DNA of 48,325 nucleotides from Acidimicrobiales bacterium. Lineage in GTDB: Bacteria; Actinomycetota; Acidimicrobiia; Acidimicrobiales; Acidimicrobilacustridaceae. Under the pieces are notes generated by a model that was given only the letters and a program-made list of their open reading frames with translations, did no database searches and was not told where the DNA came from. This document shows, piece by piece, positions 25,504 through 34,221 of the stretch. The position numbers and the translations under genes were made by a program. The stretch lies in assembly GCA_030830565.1 (NCBI GenBank), contig JAURMR010000022.1, positions 1-48,325 of the forward strand, written 5' to 3'. Within the stretch, counting starts at the first letter, position 1. The number at the start of each line of letters is the position of its first letter.

Positions 25504-26704
25504 GCATCGATTCTTTCTCGTTCATCGGAACACCGAGTCGAAGTATGTACATCCCGTCGGTGCCGGCGTCTTGCGGAAGGAGAAGTGCGCCACGCCCTAG
25601 CGCCGTCCACGGGGACTCATCAAGGGGACGAGCGATAAGTGCAGAAAAAGTCTCTGCTGCCCATTCGTCGATGCCCAGGGTTTCTGCTGCGGTGATCGTG
25701 CAAACGCTGTAAACGAGTTCGCCGCCGGGACGAACGAGTTCCAAAGCTTGAGTAAACAGCTCACGCTGCACCTGCACGAGTTCGTTGATGTCCTTCTGTA
25801 CGATCCGCCAACGAGCATCCGGACGACGGCGCAGCGCGCCAAGACCGGAACACGGGGCATCAAGCAGGACCCGATCGAACGTGTGCGATCGAAAAGGAGG
25901 AGCGGTTCCGTCCGCTCCAACGATGTGCATGTCACTTGCGCTGATATCAAGTCGATCTCGATTACTGGACAACAACGTCAAGCGTGACGGGCGCAAATCA
26001 GCTGCGACAACAGTTGCTCCGTCGGAAACGAGCGCAGTTGCCTTGCCGCCGGGAGCGGCACACATGTCAAGCACGATCTCACCTGGCTGCGCATCTACAG
26101 CCGCAGCAACAAGTTGCGAACCCTCATCTTGGATGTATCCATCTTCTCGAGTCGTAACGCTTGCCGCTTCGTTCATTGACTCAAGCGCAGCGACGGCTCG
26201 ATCACTGCCGAGATCTTCAGTGAGGCGATTTACGATCCAATCAGGCTGCGAAAGTCGAACCGATTCGTTCGGCCATTCAACGGGGAGCGAGGTTGCAACT
26301 TTTCGCAGCACAGCGTTGCAAAGTCCGCTGATCTTCCGAGGCGCAGCTTCGACCGTTGCACTTACTGCGGCGTGTGGTGGGGTTCCCAGGAACGCCAACT
26401 GGAAGGCTCCCAGTCGTAGCCACGTGCGTGCTGTGAGATCGACGCGTTCAGGATCAGGGAGAAAACGGTCGACGAGCCAATCACAGGATCGACGCATACG
26501 AGTCGTTCCGTAGACGAGCTCCGTCACAAAGCCGCGGTCACGTTGTTCAAGTGTGCTCTTTGAGAGCATGGGCGACAGAACGATGTTCGCGTAGGCACCA
26601 TCGCGCTCGATACGAATGAGCGCATCGGCAGCAAGTTGTCGCGCCGCAACTCCGGCAACATCACCTCGATTCCCGCTGGGCTTTCGCTTCGGAGTAGCGG
26701 TCAT
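25496..26704 (-). CDS. rsmB: 16S rRNA (cytosine-C5)-methyltransferase
   Basis: 402 residues. The N-terminal ~130 residues are a NusB-like RNA-binding domain (RQLAADALIRIERDGAYANI). The C-terminal Rossmann domain has the SAM motif DMCAAPGGKA, LLDAPCSGLG with one catalytic Cys, and VYSVCTITAAE with the second. The RsmB assignment (C967 in E. coli numbering) rests on the NusB fusion. It starts in an ATGA overlap with fmt. Confidence 0.95.
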   Translation of the reverse strand: MTATPKRKPSGNRGDVAGVAARQLAADALIRIERDGAYANIVLSPMLSKSTLEQRDRGFVTELVYGTTRMRRSCDWLVDRFLPDPERVDLTARTWLRLGAFQLAFLGTPPHAAVSATVEAAPRKISGLCNAVLRKVATSLPVEWPNESVRLSQPDWIVNRLTEDLGSDRAVAALESMNEAASVTTREDGYIQDEGSQLVAAAVDAQPGEIVLDMCAAPGGKATALVSDGATVVAADLRPSRLTLLSSNRDRLDISASDMHIVGADGTAPPFRSHTFDRVLLDAPCSGLGALRRRPDARWRIVQKDINELVQVQRELFTQALELVRPGGELVYSVCTITAAETLGIDEWAAETFSALIARPLDESPWTALGRGALLLPQDAGTDGMYILRLGVPMNEKESMHD

Positions 26705-27597
26705 TGTCCCAATCGATCGTCGGAGGTCGGCCTCGCACCATTACGCCAAGCGGTTGCCTCTTGGCGAGCCTTACCTTCAGGCTGCACAACGATGAGTTCG
26801 AGTCCGCCCTCACCACAGGACACAACGAGTCCGTCGATGCAACCGGGCACGCCCGCCGACGAACTGATCGCAACTTCATGAATCTTCAATCGCGTTCCAC
26901 GAAAGAGTGTCCACGCACCGCCGAGCCGCACAAGGCGATCGATGGTTGTCGCCGGCAACGTCCAATCGATCTCAAGTTCTGCGGGTGAAATCTTCTTGGC
27001 ATAGGAAACCTCGCCCGTTTGTGGCATCGGAGCCGCCAAGCCAGTGGTCAGCGTTTCAACAAGAAGATCGGAGCCCATAGCGACGAGTCGACCCCGCAAT
27101 GACGACAATGTGTCGTCGACAGCAATTGGAGTCACCGTCTGTGCGTAAATATCGCCGGTATCAAGTTCGATCCCGATGTCCATGATGCAGACACCCGTCT
27201 CGGAGTCGCCGGCTAAGAGCGCTCGCTCAACAGGTGCAGCCCCACGCCACTTTGGTAATAGAGAAAAATGAATGTTGATCATCGGGACAACTTCGAGAAT
27301 CTCCGCCGGGATGATCCGCCCGAAGGCAACAACAACGGCAAGATCTATCTCAACACCAAGTACATCATCGAGTTGGTCAGAGACACGAAGACCCAACTCC
27401 TGTGCAGCCGCTTTGACTGGAGAGGGTGACAACTCTCCCCCACGTCCTCGTCGCTTATCGGGGCCGGAGATCACAATTGGAATTTCGAAACCGGCTCGCA
27501 CCAAGGCGCGTAACGGTTCCACCGCAACATCGGGAGTGCCTAGGTACGCGAGTCGCTTTGGATGCGCGGGGGCACGCGCCAAGGTTGGTTCAGTCAT
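26701..27597 (-). CDS. fmt: Methionyl-tRNA formyltransferase
   Basis: Formylates initiator Met-tRNA with 10-formyl-THF. In the 298-residue product INIHFSLLPKWRGAAPVERALLAG carries the catalytic Asn and His, with the conserved Asp in IELDTGDIY; the C-terminal domain binds tRNA. I start at ATG 27597 (MTEPTLARAPAH), 7 bases after the def stop; the frame upstream would overlap def. def and fmt together form the usual formyl-Met cycle pair. Confidence 0.96.
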   Translation of the reverse strand: MTEPTLARAPAHPKRLAYLGTPDVAVEPLRALVRAGFEIPIVISGPDKRRGRGGELSPSPVKAAAQELGLRVSDQLDDVLGVEIDLAVVVAFGRIIPAEILEVVPMINIHFSLLPKWRGAAPVERALLAGDSETGVCIMDIGIELDTGDIYAQTVTPIAVDDTLSSLRGRLVAMGSDLLVETLTTGLAAPMPQTGEVSYAKKISPAELEIDWTLPATTIDRLVRLGGAWTLFRGTRLKIHEVAISSSAGVPGCIDGLVVSCGEGGLELIVVQPEGKARQEATAWRNGARPTSDDRLGQ

Positions 27598-27604
27598 GAA
27601 GTTC

Positions 27605-28147
27605 TCAGGGCAACCGAAGTCGGCCAATGCCAACTTCAGGTTCCGGAAGCTGCCCGACGCCGCGAGCCCGCAACAGACGGAGTGCTTCTCGACTTTCGGC
27701 GAGCTGTTCTGGAGTCAGGTGCTTCTCCATGAGGACGCCTTCGAGGTGGTCGATCTCATGCTGGAAGACCCGGGCTGCGAAATCATCAAGTTCGAGATCG
27801 ACTTCTTTGCCATCGAGGTCATAGCCCTTCACATGAATTTCCGCCGGTCGGATGATCTCGAAGTGGAGACCCGGGATGGAAAGGCAACCCTCGGTGAACT
27901 CCGCCTCTCCTCGGGACTCGACAATGACGGGATTGATGATCACACCAGGCGCATCGTCGTGATCAAAAACGAAGAAGCGCTTTTGAACACCGATCTGCGG
28001 TGCCGCGAGCCCGACCCCAGGGGCGTCGTACATCGTGACGAACATGTCCTGGACAAGCTTTGCCATTGCCCCATCGACGTTGGTCACGTCAGCAGCGCGC
28101 TGCGTGAGCACAGGGTCACCGATAATGCGGATCGAGTGCGGGGCCAT
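27605..28147 (-). CDS. def: Peptide deformylase
   Basis: Removes the formyl group from new proteins. All three metal-site motifs are present: GVGLAAPQIG, EGCLSIPG (Cys ligand) and HEIDHLEG (two His and the catalytic Glu). The ATG at 28147 (180 residues) is supported by the TACCCT element ending 6 bases upstream, which implies a leaderless mRNA, and by homology starting at HSIRIIGDPVL. A longer frame from 28171 overlaps the divergent methyltransferase. Confidence 0.97.
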   Translation of the reverse strand: MAPHSIRIIGDPVLTQRAADVTNVDGAMAKLVQDMFVTMYDAPGVGLAAPQIGVQKRFFVFDHDDAPGVIINPVIVESRGEAEFTEGCLSIPGLHFEIIRPAEIHVKGYDLDGKEVDLELDDFAARVFQHEIDHLEGVLMEKHLTPEQLAESREALRLLRARGVGQLPEPEVGIGRLRLP

Positions 28148-28169
28148 GACGCAAGGGTAGCGTCGTGAC
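28148..28169. promoter_or_regulatory. Overlapping divergent leaderless promoters (def / methyltransferase)
   Basis: Only 22 bases separate the two ATGs. Minus-strand TACCCT (28159-28154) lies 6 bases before the def ATG; plus-strand TAGCGT (28158-28163) lies 6 bases before the methyltransferase ATG. The two -10 elements share the TA at 28158-28159. Any -35 would have to lie within the coding sequence of the opposite gene. Confidence 0.6.
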
Positions 28170-28817
28170 ATGTCCGGCTCCTCGTCTCAGTACTTCTCTC
28201 GGACTCCGGCAGTAGATTCCGACGAGCGCGAAATCGGACTCTCGCTCGCCGATCTTGAACTTCGGTTTACGACTGATACCGGCGTTTTCTCAAATAGTCG
28301 CGTCGATGCAGGGACTCGACTCCTTCTCCAGGAAGCGCCACACCCCACCTCCGAAATGGCCAATGTCTGCGACCTCGGGTGTGGCTACGGGCCCATCGCG
28401 GTAAGTCTGGCCAAACGCTCCCCCGCAACCGCCGTTTGGGCCATCGATCTCAACGAACGCGCCGTCGCACTCACTGCCCGCAACGGCGAACTCAATGCCT
28501 GCTCTGATATTCACGCCGTTGTCGTTGACGCCGATGGCAATGCGATCGACGGAACTGCGGAAGACATTGCGGCTCTTGCCGACACACGTTTCGACGGTCT
28601 GTGGTCGAATCCTTCCATTCGCATCGGCAAGCCGGCCATGCACCGCATGCTGACGCTCTGGCTTGATCGCCTTACACCCACTGGTACCGCGTGGCTTGTG
28701 GTGCAACGTCATCTCGGTGCTGATTCCCTGGCCGACTGGATGACAGCGCAGGGCTGGGCAACATCTCGCGTGTGTTCGCGCGCGGGCTACCGACTTCTTG
28801 AGGTGAAAGCCCGATGA
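28170..28817 (+). CDS. RsmC-like small methyltransferase
   Basis: A 215-residue class I SAM methyltransferase. VCDLGCGYGPIAVSLAKRSP is the SAM motif, AIDLNERAVALTARNGELN the ribose-contacting loop, and WSNPSIRIGKPAMHRML the catalytic block. The usual N-P-P-[IFYW] motif reads NPSI here. RsmC relatives methylate guanine in 16S rRNA, but the target is inferred. It overlaps the next gene as ATGA and is divergent from def. Confidence 0.88.
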   Translation: MSGSSSQYFSRTPAVDSDEREIGLSLADLELRFTTDTGVFSNSRVDAGTRLLLQEAPHPTSEMANVCDLGCGYGPIAVSLAKRSPATAVWAIDLNERAVALTARNGELNACSDIHAVVVDADGNAIDGTAEDIAALADTRFDGLWSNPSIRIGKPAMHRMLTLWLDRLTPTGTAWLVVQRHLGADSLADWMTAQGWATSRVCSRAGYRLLEVKAR

Positions 28818-29344
28818 CACGGAATCTTGGCGGCACGGAACTGAAGCGACTTCACCGTGATTGGCGTCGACGCAATGATCGCAAGATGGCGCTCATGCTC
28901 GACGGGGTTCAAAACCCCTTCAACCTCGGTTCAATCCTGCGAACCGCAGCCGCGTACAGCGTCGACCACCTTTGGCTTGTCGGTTCGCCTTCACCCAACG
29001 ATGCAAAGGTGCAAAAAACCGCCCTCGGTTCCCAAAAATTCGTCATGACCACCTCCTGCGACACATCAGCTGAAGCGCTCGCGGCTGCTCAGAAGGCTGG
29101 ATATCGCGTTGTTGGCGTGGAACTGGCAGAAGGAGCGGTGCCGCTTCACGAAACCGACCTCTCTGGGAACGTGTGCATTGTCATGGGACACGAAGACCGA
29201 GGGTTATCGAAAGAACTTCTTGCTGGGGCTGATGCACTTGCGTACATCCCCCAGTTGGGCAAGATCGGATCGCTCAACGTCGGCACTGCCGCCGCAATCG
29301 CGATGTACGAAACACGCCGCGCCGGTTGGACGTCCGAAGACTGA
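28814..29344 (+). CDS. TrmH-family tRNA/rRNA 2'-O-methyltransferase
   Basis: A 176-residue SPOUT methyltransferase, shorter than rRNA-type SpoU enzymes and lacking an N-terminal extension domain. Motif 1 is NPFNLGSILRTAAAY, motif 2 CIVMGHEDRGLS, motif 3 IPQLGKIGSLNVGTAAAIAMYE; these match TrmH-like enzymes. It is coupled to the methyltransferase upstream and converges with priA over a long inverted repeat. This is the second SPOUT enzyme in the window. Confidence 0.93.
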   Translation: MTRNLGGTELKRLHRDWRRRNDRKMALMLDGVQNPFNLGSILRTAAAYSVDHLWLVGSPSPNDAKVQKTALGSQKFVMTTSCDTSAEALAAAQKAGYRVVGVELAEGAVPLHETDLSGNVCIVMGHEDRGLSKELLAGADALAYIPQLGKIGSLNVGTAAAIAMYETRRAGWTSED

Positions 29345-29348
29345 TGCC

Positions 29349-29390
29349 TTGATCCACTGCGCTTTCGATCTCAAAAGCGCAGTGGATCAA
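29349..29390. terminator. 17-bp perfect inverted repeat across convergent gene ends
   Basis: TTGATCCACTGCGCTTT (29349-29365) and its exact reverse complement (29374-29390) flank an 8-base loop that contains the priA stop codon. One arm encodes the last priA residues VDPLRF; the other lies in the gap after the trmH-like gene. It probably stops transcription from both sides. It has no T-run outside the stem, so it would be a U-less hairpin. Confidence 0.75.
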
Positions 29391-31227
29391 CTTCGATGCG
29401 GAGTCGGCCTCCGGGCCGCGGTGCCGCCGCAAGCGAGTCACAGAGAAGTTCGTGAGTCGCAGCACGAACGATCCATTGCCCCTCAGACGGCCCGAGCAAC
29501 TCGACGCCTCTGGGTGCCACGAAGGCATCGACCCATGCCGGCGCCGATGCACCGGAAACGACCGCCATTGCTTTTGCCGGCGGGTAACCGAGTAATTGAC
29601 GACGGTCTCGTTCGGCGTCGGACACACGGGTTGGTTCCGCCAACAACGCACCTTGCAACACTTCGTGTTGGGGCTGTCGAGTCTGCACAAGCACGCGTCC
29701 GCCGCCGGCACGAGGTCCCACAACGCGTGCGGCACGAACGAGGAGCGCCATCGCTTCTTCGGCGGCTCTGTACCGCGGAGCAAGTAATTCTTGATCGAAA
29801 TCGAGAAATGCCACCACATCGGCTTTGTGAATTCGGTGGAGCGCCGCCTCAGTGCCCACAACGATGCGAGTCCCGGTACCACCAGCATCAGTGCCTCGTT
29901 CGCCCGTCACTTCGGCGACCGGTTCACGGGCCAGTGCTTCAAGTTCCTCGCGCACTCGATTGACGCCCGCGCGCAGATTCTTCATCTTCGTACCACCGCA
30001 CTTCGCACACAGCATCGGTCGGACGGTGTCGCATCGAAGACATACAAGCGATCCGTCATCACCTTGGATGACAGCGGCAGCACATTTCTCGCAGGATGCA
30101 ACTTCACCGCACGCAACGCACGATGACAGACGAGAGCGTCCTTTGCGATTCAGAATGCACACAACTCGGCCATCACCACGAAGTACCTGAACGAAGCGCT
30201 CGCTAAAGAGACCTGAACCAGGCGGTTCATCCCGGCGATCAACGATGTCGAAAAGCGGCCAACCTGCGCGTTCTGCGCTACGCGATTGAGTCAGCAACGT
30301 TCCCACATTCAGAGCTTCGAGCGAAGGTGTGGGACTCACGAGCAGGCATGGGATTGCGCATCGACGCGCTCGTTCAATCAGGACGTCACGCGCGTTCCAT
30401 GTCGGTGTTTGTTCTTGCTGAAACGATTCATCGTGTTCGTCCAGCACGATGACCGCTGAAGGCGCCGCTATCGGAGCAAACGCCGCCGATCGCGAGCCAA
30501 GAACGTTCGCCCAACCCGCACGAGCAAGTGACCAATCGTCCGGCAGCATCGCAACAGGTAACCCCGCTCGACGAAGTCGCACTCCGAGGTGTCGGGCCAT
30601 TGACGCAACCGGAGCAGCGAGAAGAATTGGTCCGAGTGCCGCAGCCGCAAGCAGAAGTGGGTAAGGGTCAACCGCTGGAGCAAGTCGTACCGTTGCGACC
30701 GAACGTGCCAATGCTTCTTTGGCGAGTTCTTGGACTTCGTCGGATGTCACCGGTTGTGGAGGTGGGGTTCGAACCGGTGAACGCGGCAAACCCCGAACGA
30801 CTGCGGGAGGAGATGCCGTTCGCAACAACGCAGCAGGACGACCAGCCCAGCGCCACGAGGCCCAGTCAGCAAGATCAAAGAGTTCAGGAGGTGGTCCCCA
30901 TCCGCTCACCTTCGAAATCGGCTGAAGCGTGACCCCGCTTGGCGGCACAACTCGGTCTTCAACAACCCAGCCACCGACTCGACGACCATGAAGCGGAATC
31001 CGCACCATTGTTCCGACGCGAATTTGTTCAGACATCGAAGGAGGAACGAGGTAGTCGAAGGTTTTGTCGATCGCAGGTTCGTCGGGGCGAACGCGCACGA
31101 CATGTTGACCAACAGCTACCTCCGGTTCGACAGAGGATGCTTCTTTCGGAACCACTGCAGACACGTTTGATCCGCCCGATTCGGGCGGATCAAAGGAAAG
31201 CGTTGGTTGATCCGGATCGGACGCCAT
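29371..31227 (-). CDS. priA: Probable replication restart protein PriA, ATPase-inactive type
   Basis: The 618-residue product has the N-terminal 3'-DNA-binding domain (FDYLVPPSMSEQIRVGTMVRIPLHGRRVGGWVV) and eight zinc-binding Cys (CVACGEVASCEKC and CLRC-LCAKC), and ends GYPPAKAM... as PriA does. Where helicase PriA has Walker A, this has LLLAAAALGPILLAA with no Lys-Thr, and the DEEH box reads DEHDESF. Loss of helicase motifs is typical of actinobacterial PriA. The N-terminal ~40 residues are a Pro/Ser/Glu-rich extension that contains a 29-base palindrome in its DNA. Confidence 0.92.
   Translation of the reverse strand: MASDPDQPTLSFDPPESGGSNVSAVVPKEASSVEPEVAVGQHVVRVRPDEPAIDKTFDYLVPPSMSEQIRVGTMVRIPLHGRRVGGWVVEDRVVPPSGVTLQPISKVSGWGPPPELFDLADWASWRWAGRPAALLRTASPPAVVRGLPRSPVRTPPPQPVTSDEVQELAKEALARSVATVRLAPAVDPYPLLLAAAALGPILLAAPVASMARHLGVRLRRAGLPVAMLPDDWSLARAGWANVLGSRSAAFAPIAAPSAVIVLDEHDESFQQEQTPTWNARDVLIERARRCAIPCLLVSPTPSLEALNVGTLLTQSRSAERAGWPLFDIVDRRDEPPGSGLFSERFVQVLRGDGRVVCILNRKGRSRLSSCVACGEVASCEKCAAAVIQGDDGSLVCLRCDTVRPMLCAKCGGTKMKNLRAGVNRVREELEALAREPVAEVTGERGTDAGGTGTRIVVGTEAALHRIHKADVVAFLDFDQELLAPRYRAAEEAMALLVRAARVVGPRAGGGRVLVQTRQPQHEVLQGALLAEPTRVSDAERDRRQLLGYPPAKAMAVVSGASAPAWVDAFVAPRGVELLGPSEGQWIVRAATHELLCDSLAAAPRPGGRLRIEVDPLRF
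31166..31194. repeat. 29-base near-perfect palindrome in the priA 5' coding region
   Basis: TTTGATCCGCCCGA (31166-31179) and TCGGGCGGATCAAA (31181-31194) are exact reverse complements around a single central T. It encodes FDPPESGGS near residue 12-20 of PriA and begins about 64 bases after the metK stop. It could act as a hairpin in mRNA or as a protein-binding palindrome; no T-run follows. Confidence 0.85.
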
Positions 31228-31257
31228 CTCAGCGCCGTTCCGACCGAAACGAGATGA

Positions 31258-32451
31258 TCAGAGTCCGAGTTCCGACTTCAGAGCGTCGACGCGGTCGGTG
31301 CGCTCCCAAGTGAACGCATCGCCGGTGCGACCGAAGTGGCCATAGGCCGCGGTCTCTTTGTAACGAGGCTTGCGTAGATCGAGGTCTCGAGCGATTGCGG
31401 CGGGGCGAAGGTCGAAGACCTCGCGAACTGCTGCAGCGATCTTCTCTTCATCGACGTTGTTGGTGCCGAAGGTTTCCACCATGATCGAAACCGGATGAGC
31501 AACACCGATGGCGTAGGCAACCTGCACCTCGCAACGATCGGCGGCACCAGCAGCGACGACGTTCTTGGCAACCCAACGAGCGGCGTAGGCAGCCGAGCGA
31601 TCGACCTTTGACGGATCCTTACCCGAAAATGCTCCACCGCCATGGCGAGCCATGCCGCCGTAGGTATCGACGATGATCTTTCGGCCGGTGAGGCCCGCAT
31701 CGCCAACCGGACCGCCGATAACAAAACGGCCGGTCGGATTTACGAGCACCTGGTAGTCGTCATTGGCGAACTGCGCCGGAATGACGGGACGAATGACGTG
31801 TTCAATCAAGTCAGGACGAATGGCGTCTTCACGATCGATGCCATCGTCGTGCTGCGTCGAGATCAAAACCGTGCGCAAGCGAACGGGCTTGCCGTCTTCG
31901 TAATCGAAGGTGACCTGGGTTTTGCCGTCGGGGCGAAGGTACGGAACCGTTCCAGCCTTGCGAACGTCGGCCAGTCGCTCAGCCATGCGATGGGCGACAT
32001 GGATCGGAAGCGGCATGAGCACATCGGTCTCGTTGCACGCATAGCCAAACATCATTCCTTGGTCGCCCGCGCCCTGCTTGTTAAGGATGTCTTCGCCAGA
32101 GGTTCCAGTGCGGACCTCTTCAGAGTCGTCAACGCCTTGAGCGATATCGGACGACTGCGCGTCAAGACTGACCATGACACCGACAGTTTCACCGTCGTAA
32201 CCGTAGGACTCGCGGTCGTACCCGATGCCCTTGATGGTGTCGCGCACGATGCTGGGAATATCGACATAACCCGAGGTGGTGACCTCTCCGGCAATGATTG
32301 CCAGACCCGTGGTGACGAGCGTTTCGCATGCGACACGACTCATAGGGTCGTTGGTCAGCATTGCATCGAGGATGGCATCAGAAATCTGATCAGCCATCTT
32401 GTCTGGGTGGCCCTCGGTAACAGATTCCGAGGTGAAGGTCCAGCTGCTCAC
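31258..32451 (-). CDS. metK: S-adenosylmethionine synthetase
   Basis: Makes SAM from methionine and ATP. In the 397-residue product [20 protein letters not shown] (catalytic His), [16 protein letters not shown] (methionine-loop hexapeptide region) and [19 protein letters not shown] are diagnostic. I start at GTG 32451, which follows CAGGAG, instead of the longer frame to 32529 that would run into coaBC. There is no SAM riboswitch in the 52-base gap upstream. Confidence 0.98.
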   Translation of the reverse strand: MSSWTFTSESVTEGHPDKMADQISDAILDAMLTNDPMSRVACETLVTTGLAIIAGEVTTSGYVDIPSIVRDTIKGIGYDRESYGYDGETVGVMVSLDAQSSDIAQGVDDSEEVRTGTSGEDILNKQGAGDQGMMFGYACNETDVLMPLPIHVAHRMAERLADVRKAGTVPYLRPDGKTQVTFDYEDGKPVRLRTVLISTQHDDGIDREDAIRPDLIEHVIRPVIPAQFANDDYQVLVNPTGRFVIGGPVGDAGLTGRKIIVDTYGGMARHGGGAFSGKDPSKVDRSAAYAARWVAKNVVAAGAADRCEVQVAYAIGVAHPVSIMVETFGTNNVDEEKIAAAVREVFDLRPAAIARDLDLRKPRYKETAAYGHFGRTGDAFTWERTDRVDALKSELGL

Positions 32452-32482
32452 GGGATGCTCCTGTGTCGTTGGTTCGGGGAGA

Positions 32483-32488
32483 AACCTA
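32483..32488 (-). promoter_or_regulatory. metK: Possible metK -10 element
   Basis: TAGGTT on the minus strand, about 32 bases before the metK GTG and between coaBC and metK. It lies within a spaced inverted repeat GTCGTTG / CAACGAC (32465-32471 and 32495-32501). No good -35. It would allow extra SAM synthetase expression independent of the upstream genes. Confidence 0.35.
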
Positions 32489-32503
32489 GTCGGGCAACGA
32501 CCC

Positions 32504-33712
32504 TCAGCGGTCGGACCTGATGGCCACAACTGCGTCGAGTACCGCCTTTGCCACCGCCCGTTTGTCGGTAAGGGCGATCGACGTGGCCTCGCCCGAAGCC
32601 GAAAGGATCGTTACCGCGTTGGTGTCGTGCTCAAAGCCGACGCCATCGGCACCAACATCGTTGGCCACGATGAGATCTAGGTGCTTGCGGGTCAACTTGC
32701 TGCGAGCGTTGTCGAGGACGTTGTCGGTCTCGGCAGCAAAGCCCACGAGCACCTGTGTCGGTGACTTGCGTTCGCCAAGGTCAACAAGGAAGTCATGCGT
32801 TGGTTCAAGAACAATTTTTCGATCACCTTCGGCGCCGAATTCGCCCTTCTTAATCTTGTGATCAGACACAATTGCTGGTCGGAAATCAGCGACAGCGGCG
32901 GCCATCACGATGACATCGTGCTCATCGGCACGAGGCATGACTGCAGCTTCCATGTCCGCAGCGCTTACGACGTCGATGATGTCTGCACCTGGAGGAGCGG
33001 GAAGATTCGCTGTCGTAACAAGCGTGACCTTTGCACCACGAGACAACGCTTCAGCGGCGATCGCGTAGCCCTGTTTGCCCGATGAGCGATTGGTGATGAC
33101 TCGAACCGGATCGATTGCTTCGCGAGTTCCTCCAGCGGTGACAAGCACACGAACGCCAGCGAGGTCGTCATTTACAGAGAGCACCCGCTCAATAGCGGCA
33201 ACGATGTCTGCGGGCTCGGCAAGACGGCCGGTGCCAACATCGCCGCCGGCAAGCCGACCTTCACCTGGCGGCACGATGATCACACCACGTGATGCGAGCA
33301 ACACAAGATTGTCTTGCACCGCCGGGTGTTCCCACATCTCGGTGTGCATCGCCGGACAAAGAACAACTGGCGCGCGCGTTGCGATGAGCGTTGCAGTGAG
33401 AAGGTCGTCGGAATAGCCATGCGCGTAGGCTGAAATCAATCGCGCGGTCGCCGGTGCCACAACAATGAGATCGTTGTCTTGACCCAAACGGGTGTGCGGA
33501 ATCGGAGATGTTTCATCCCACAGCGATGTCTGCACCTTTTCCGATGCAAGTGCTGAAAGCGTGGTTTCACCGATGAAGTGGTTTGCACCTTCGGTCATGA
33601 TCGGCACGACGTGCGCGCCAGCATCGACAAGTCGACGACAAACGTCGACCGCCTTGTACGCGGCGATGCCCCCGGTTACGCCCAGGACGATGCGACGGGA
33701 TGTGAGGGTCAT
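32504..33712 (-). CDS. coaBC: Phosphopantothenoylcysteine synthetase/decarboxylase
   Basis: Bifunctional flavoprotein of coenzyme A synthesis, 402 residues. The N-terminal CoaC half has [13 protein letters not shown] (FMN), PHTRLG (active His) and CPAMHTEMW; the C-terminal CoaB half has [29 protein letters not shown] and VGFAAETDN. The start is ATG 33712 ([15 protein letters not shown]), 25 bases after rpoZ. The CoaC flap reads [10 protein letters not shown], with Gly where E. coli has the catalytic Cys158 (ACGD). Confidence 0.96.
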   Translation of the reverse strand: MTLTSRRIVLGVTGGIAAYKAVDVCRRLVDAGAHVVPIMTEGANHFIGETTLSALASEKVQTSLWDETSPIPHTRLGQDNDLIVVAPATARLISAYAHGYSDDLLTATLIATRAPVVLCPAMHTEMWEHPAVQDNLVLLASRGVIIVPPGEGRLAGGDVGTGRLAEPADIVAAIERVLSVNDDLAGVRVLVTAGGTREAIDPVRVITNRSSGKQGYAIAAEALSRGAKVTLVTTANLPAPPGADIIDVVSAADMEAAVMPRADEHDVIVMAAAVADFRPAIVSDHKIKKGEFGAEGDRKIVLEPTHDFLVDLGERKSPTQVLVGFAAETDNVLDNARSKLTRKHLDLIVANDVGADGVGFEHDTNAVTILSASGEATSIALTDKRAVAKAVLDAVVAIRSDR

Positions 33713-33737
33713 GCCCGCAGAACCGACAACAGGTCGG

Positions 33738-34076
33738 TCAGTCAGCCTCAGGTGCTTCGTCGATGGCCTCGGCCAGTTCGACGGTTTCATCAATACCTTC
33801 GACGACATCCTCGAGGAGGAGTTCGGCGGGATCGACGCGCACGGGAATGATCTTGTCGGCCGAGATTTCCTCGAACGCAATCGAAAGCGGCTTGCGGGCG
33901 AGCGAGGTCACCTGCGGAGGAACGTTTGAGCCCTGACCTTCACCAAGTTGGTTGAAGTAGGCGTTGATCTGCCGAGCGCGCTGCGCTCCGAGCGACACCA
34001 GCGTGAAACGCGAATCGACCTTCGAGAGAAGGACTTCAATTCGGGGATTCACCATCGAGTCATGGATCTGGGCCAC
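33738..34076 (-). CDS. rpoZ: RNA polymerase omega subunit
   Basis: A small assembly subunit of RNA polymerase, 112 residues. DSRFTLVSLGAQRARQINAYFNQLGEG and RKPLSIAFEEISADKI are the conserved actinobacterial omega blocks; the C-terminus is acidic (ELLLEDVVEGIDETVELAEAIDE). It starts at GTG 34076 after GAAGG. A TAGGCT element at 34171-34166 could give its own ~80-base leader. The gmk-rpoZ-coaBC-metK-priA order is classical. Confidence 0.96.
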   Translation of the reverse strand: MAQIHDSMVNPRIEVLLSKVDSRFTLVSLGAQRARQINAYFNQLGEGQGSNVPPQVTSLARKPLSIAFEEISADKIIPVRVDPAELLLEDVVEGIDETVELAEAIDEAPEAD

Positions 34077-34221
34077 GGCACACCTTCGTTACGGATTGAG
34101 AACGGACGACTTGCGAACTGACATTCCTGCAGAGACCCGAGAAACGGCCTGCGAGAGGAGAAATGAGCCTACCGCAGGTACCCGCTCAGACCACATTGCT
34201 GTCGAGGGCGGGTGCTGATCA
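34077..34221 (-). promoter_or_regulatory. gmk-rpoZ intergenic region with possible rpoZ promoter
   Basis: A 145-base gap, large for this cluster. The minus strand has TAGGCT (34171-34166) as a -10 candidate with no good -35. No other feature was recognised. Confidence 0.3.

Noticed and set aside
29274-30126. Long frames opposite priA and similar frames opposite carB, pyrC and others
   Set aside because: Antisense shadows of strongly coding genes; their translations are Arg/Ser-rich and match no family.
32452-32503. SAM riboswitch before metK
   Set aside because: Too short (52 bases) and no aptamer-like pairing; only a -10-like element and a spaced repeat.
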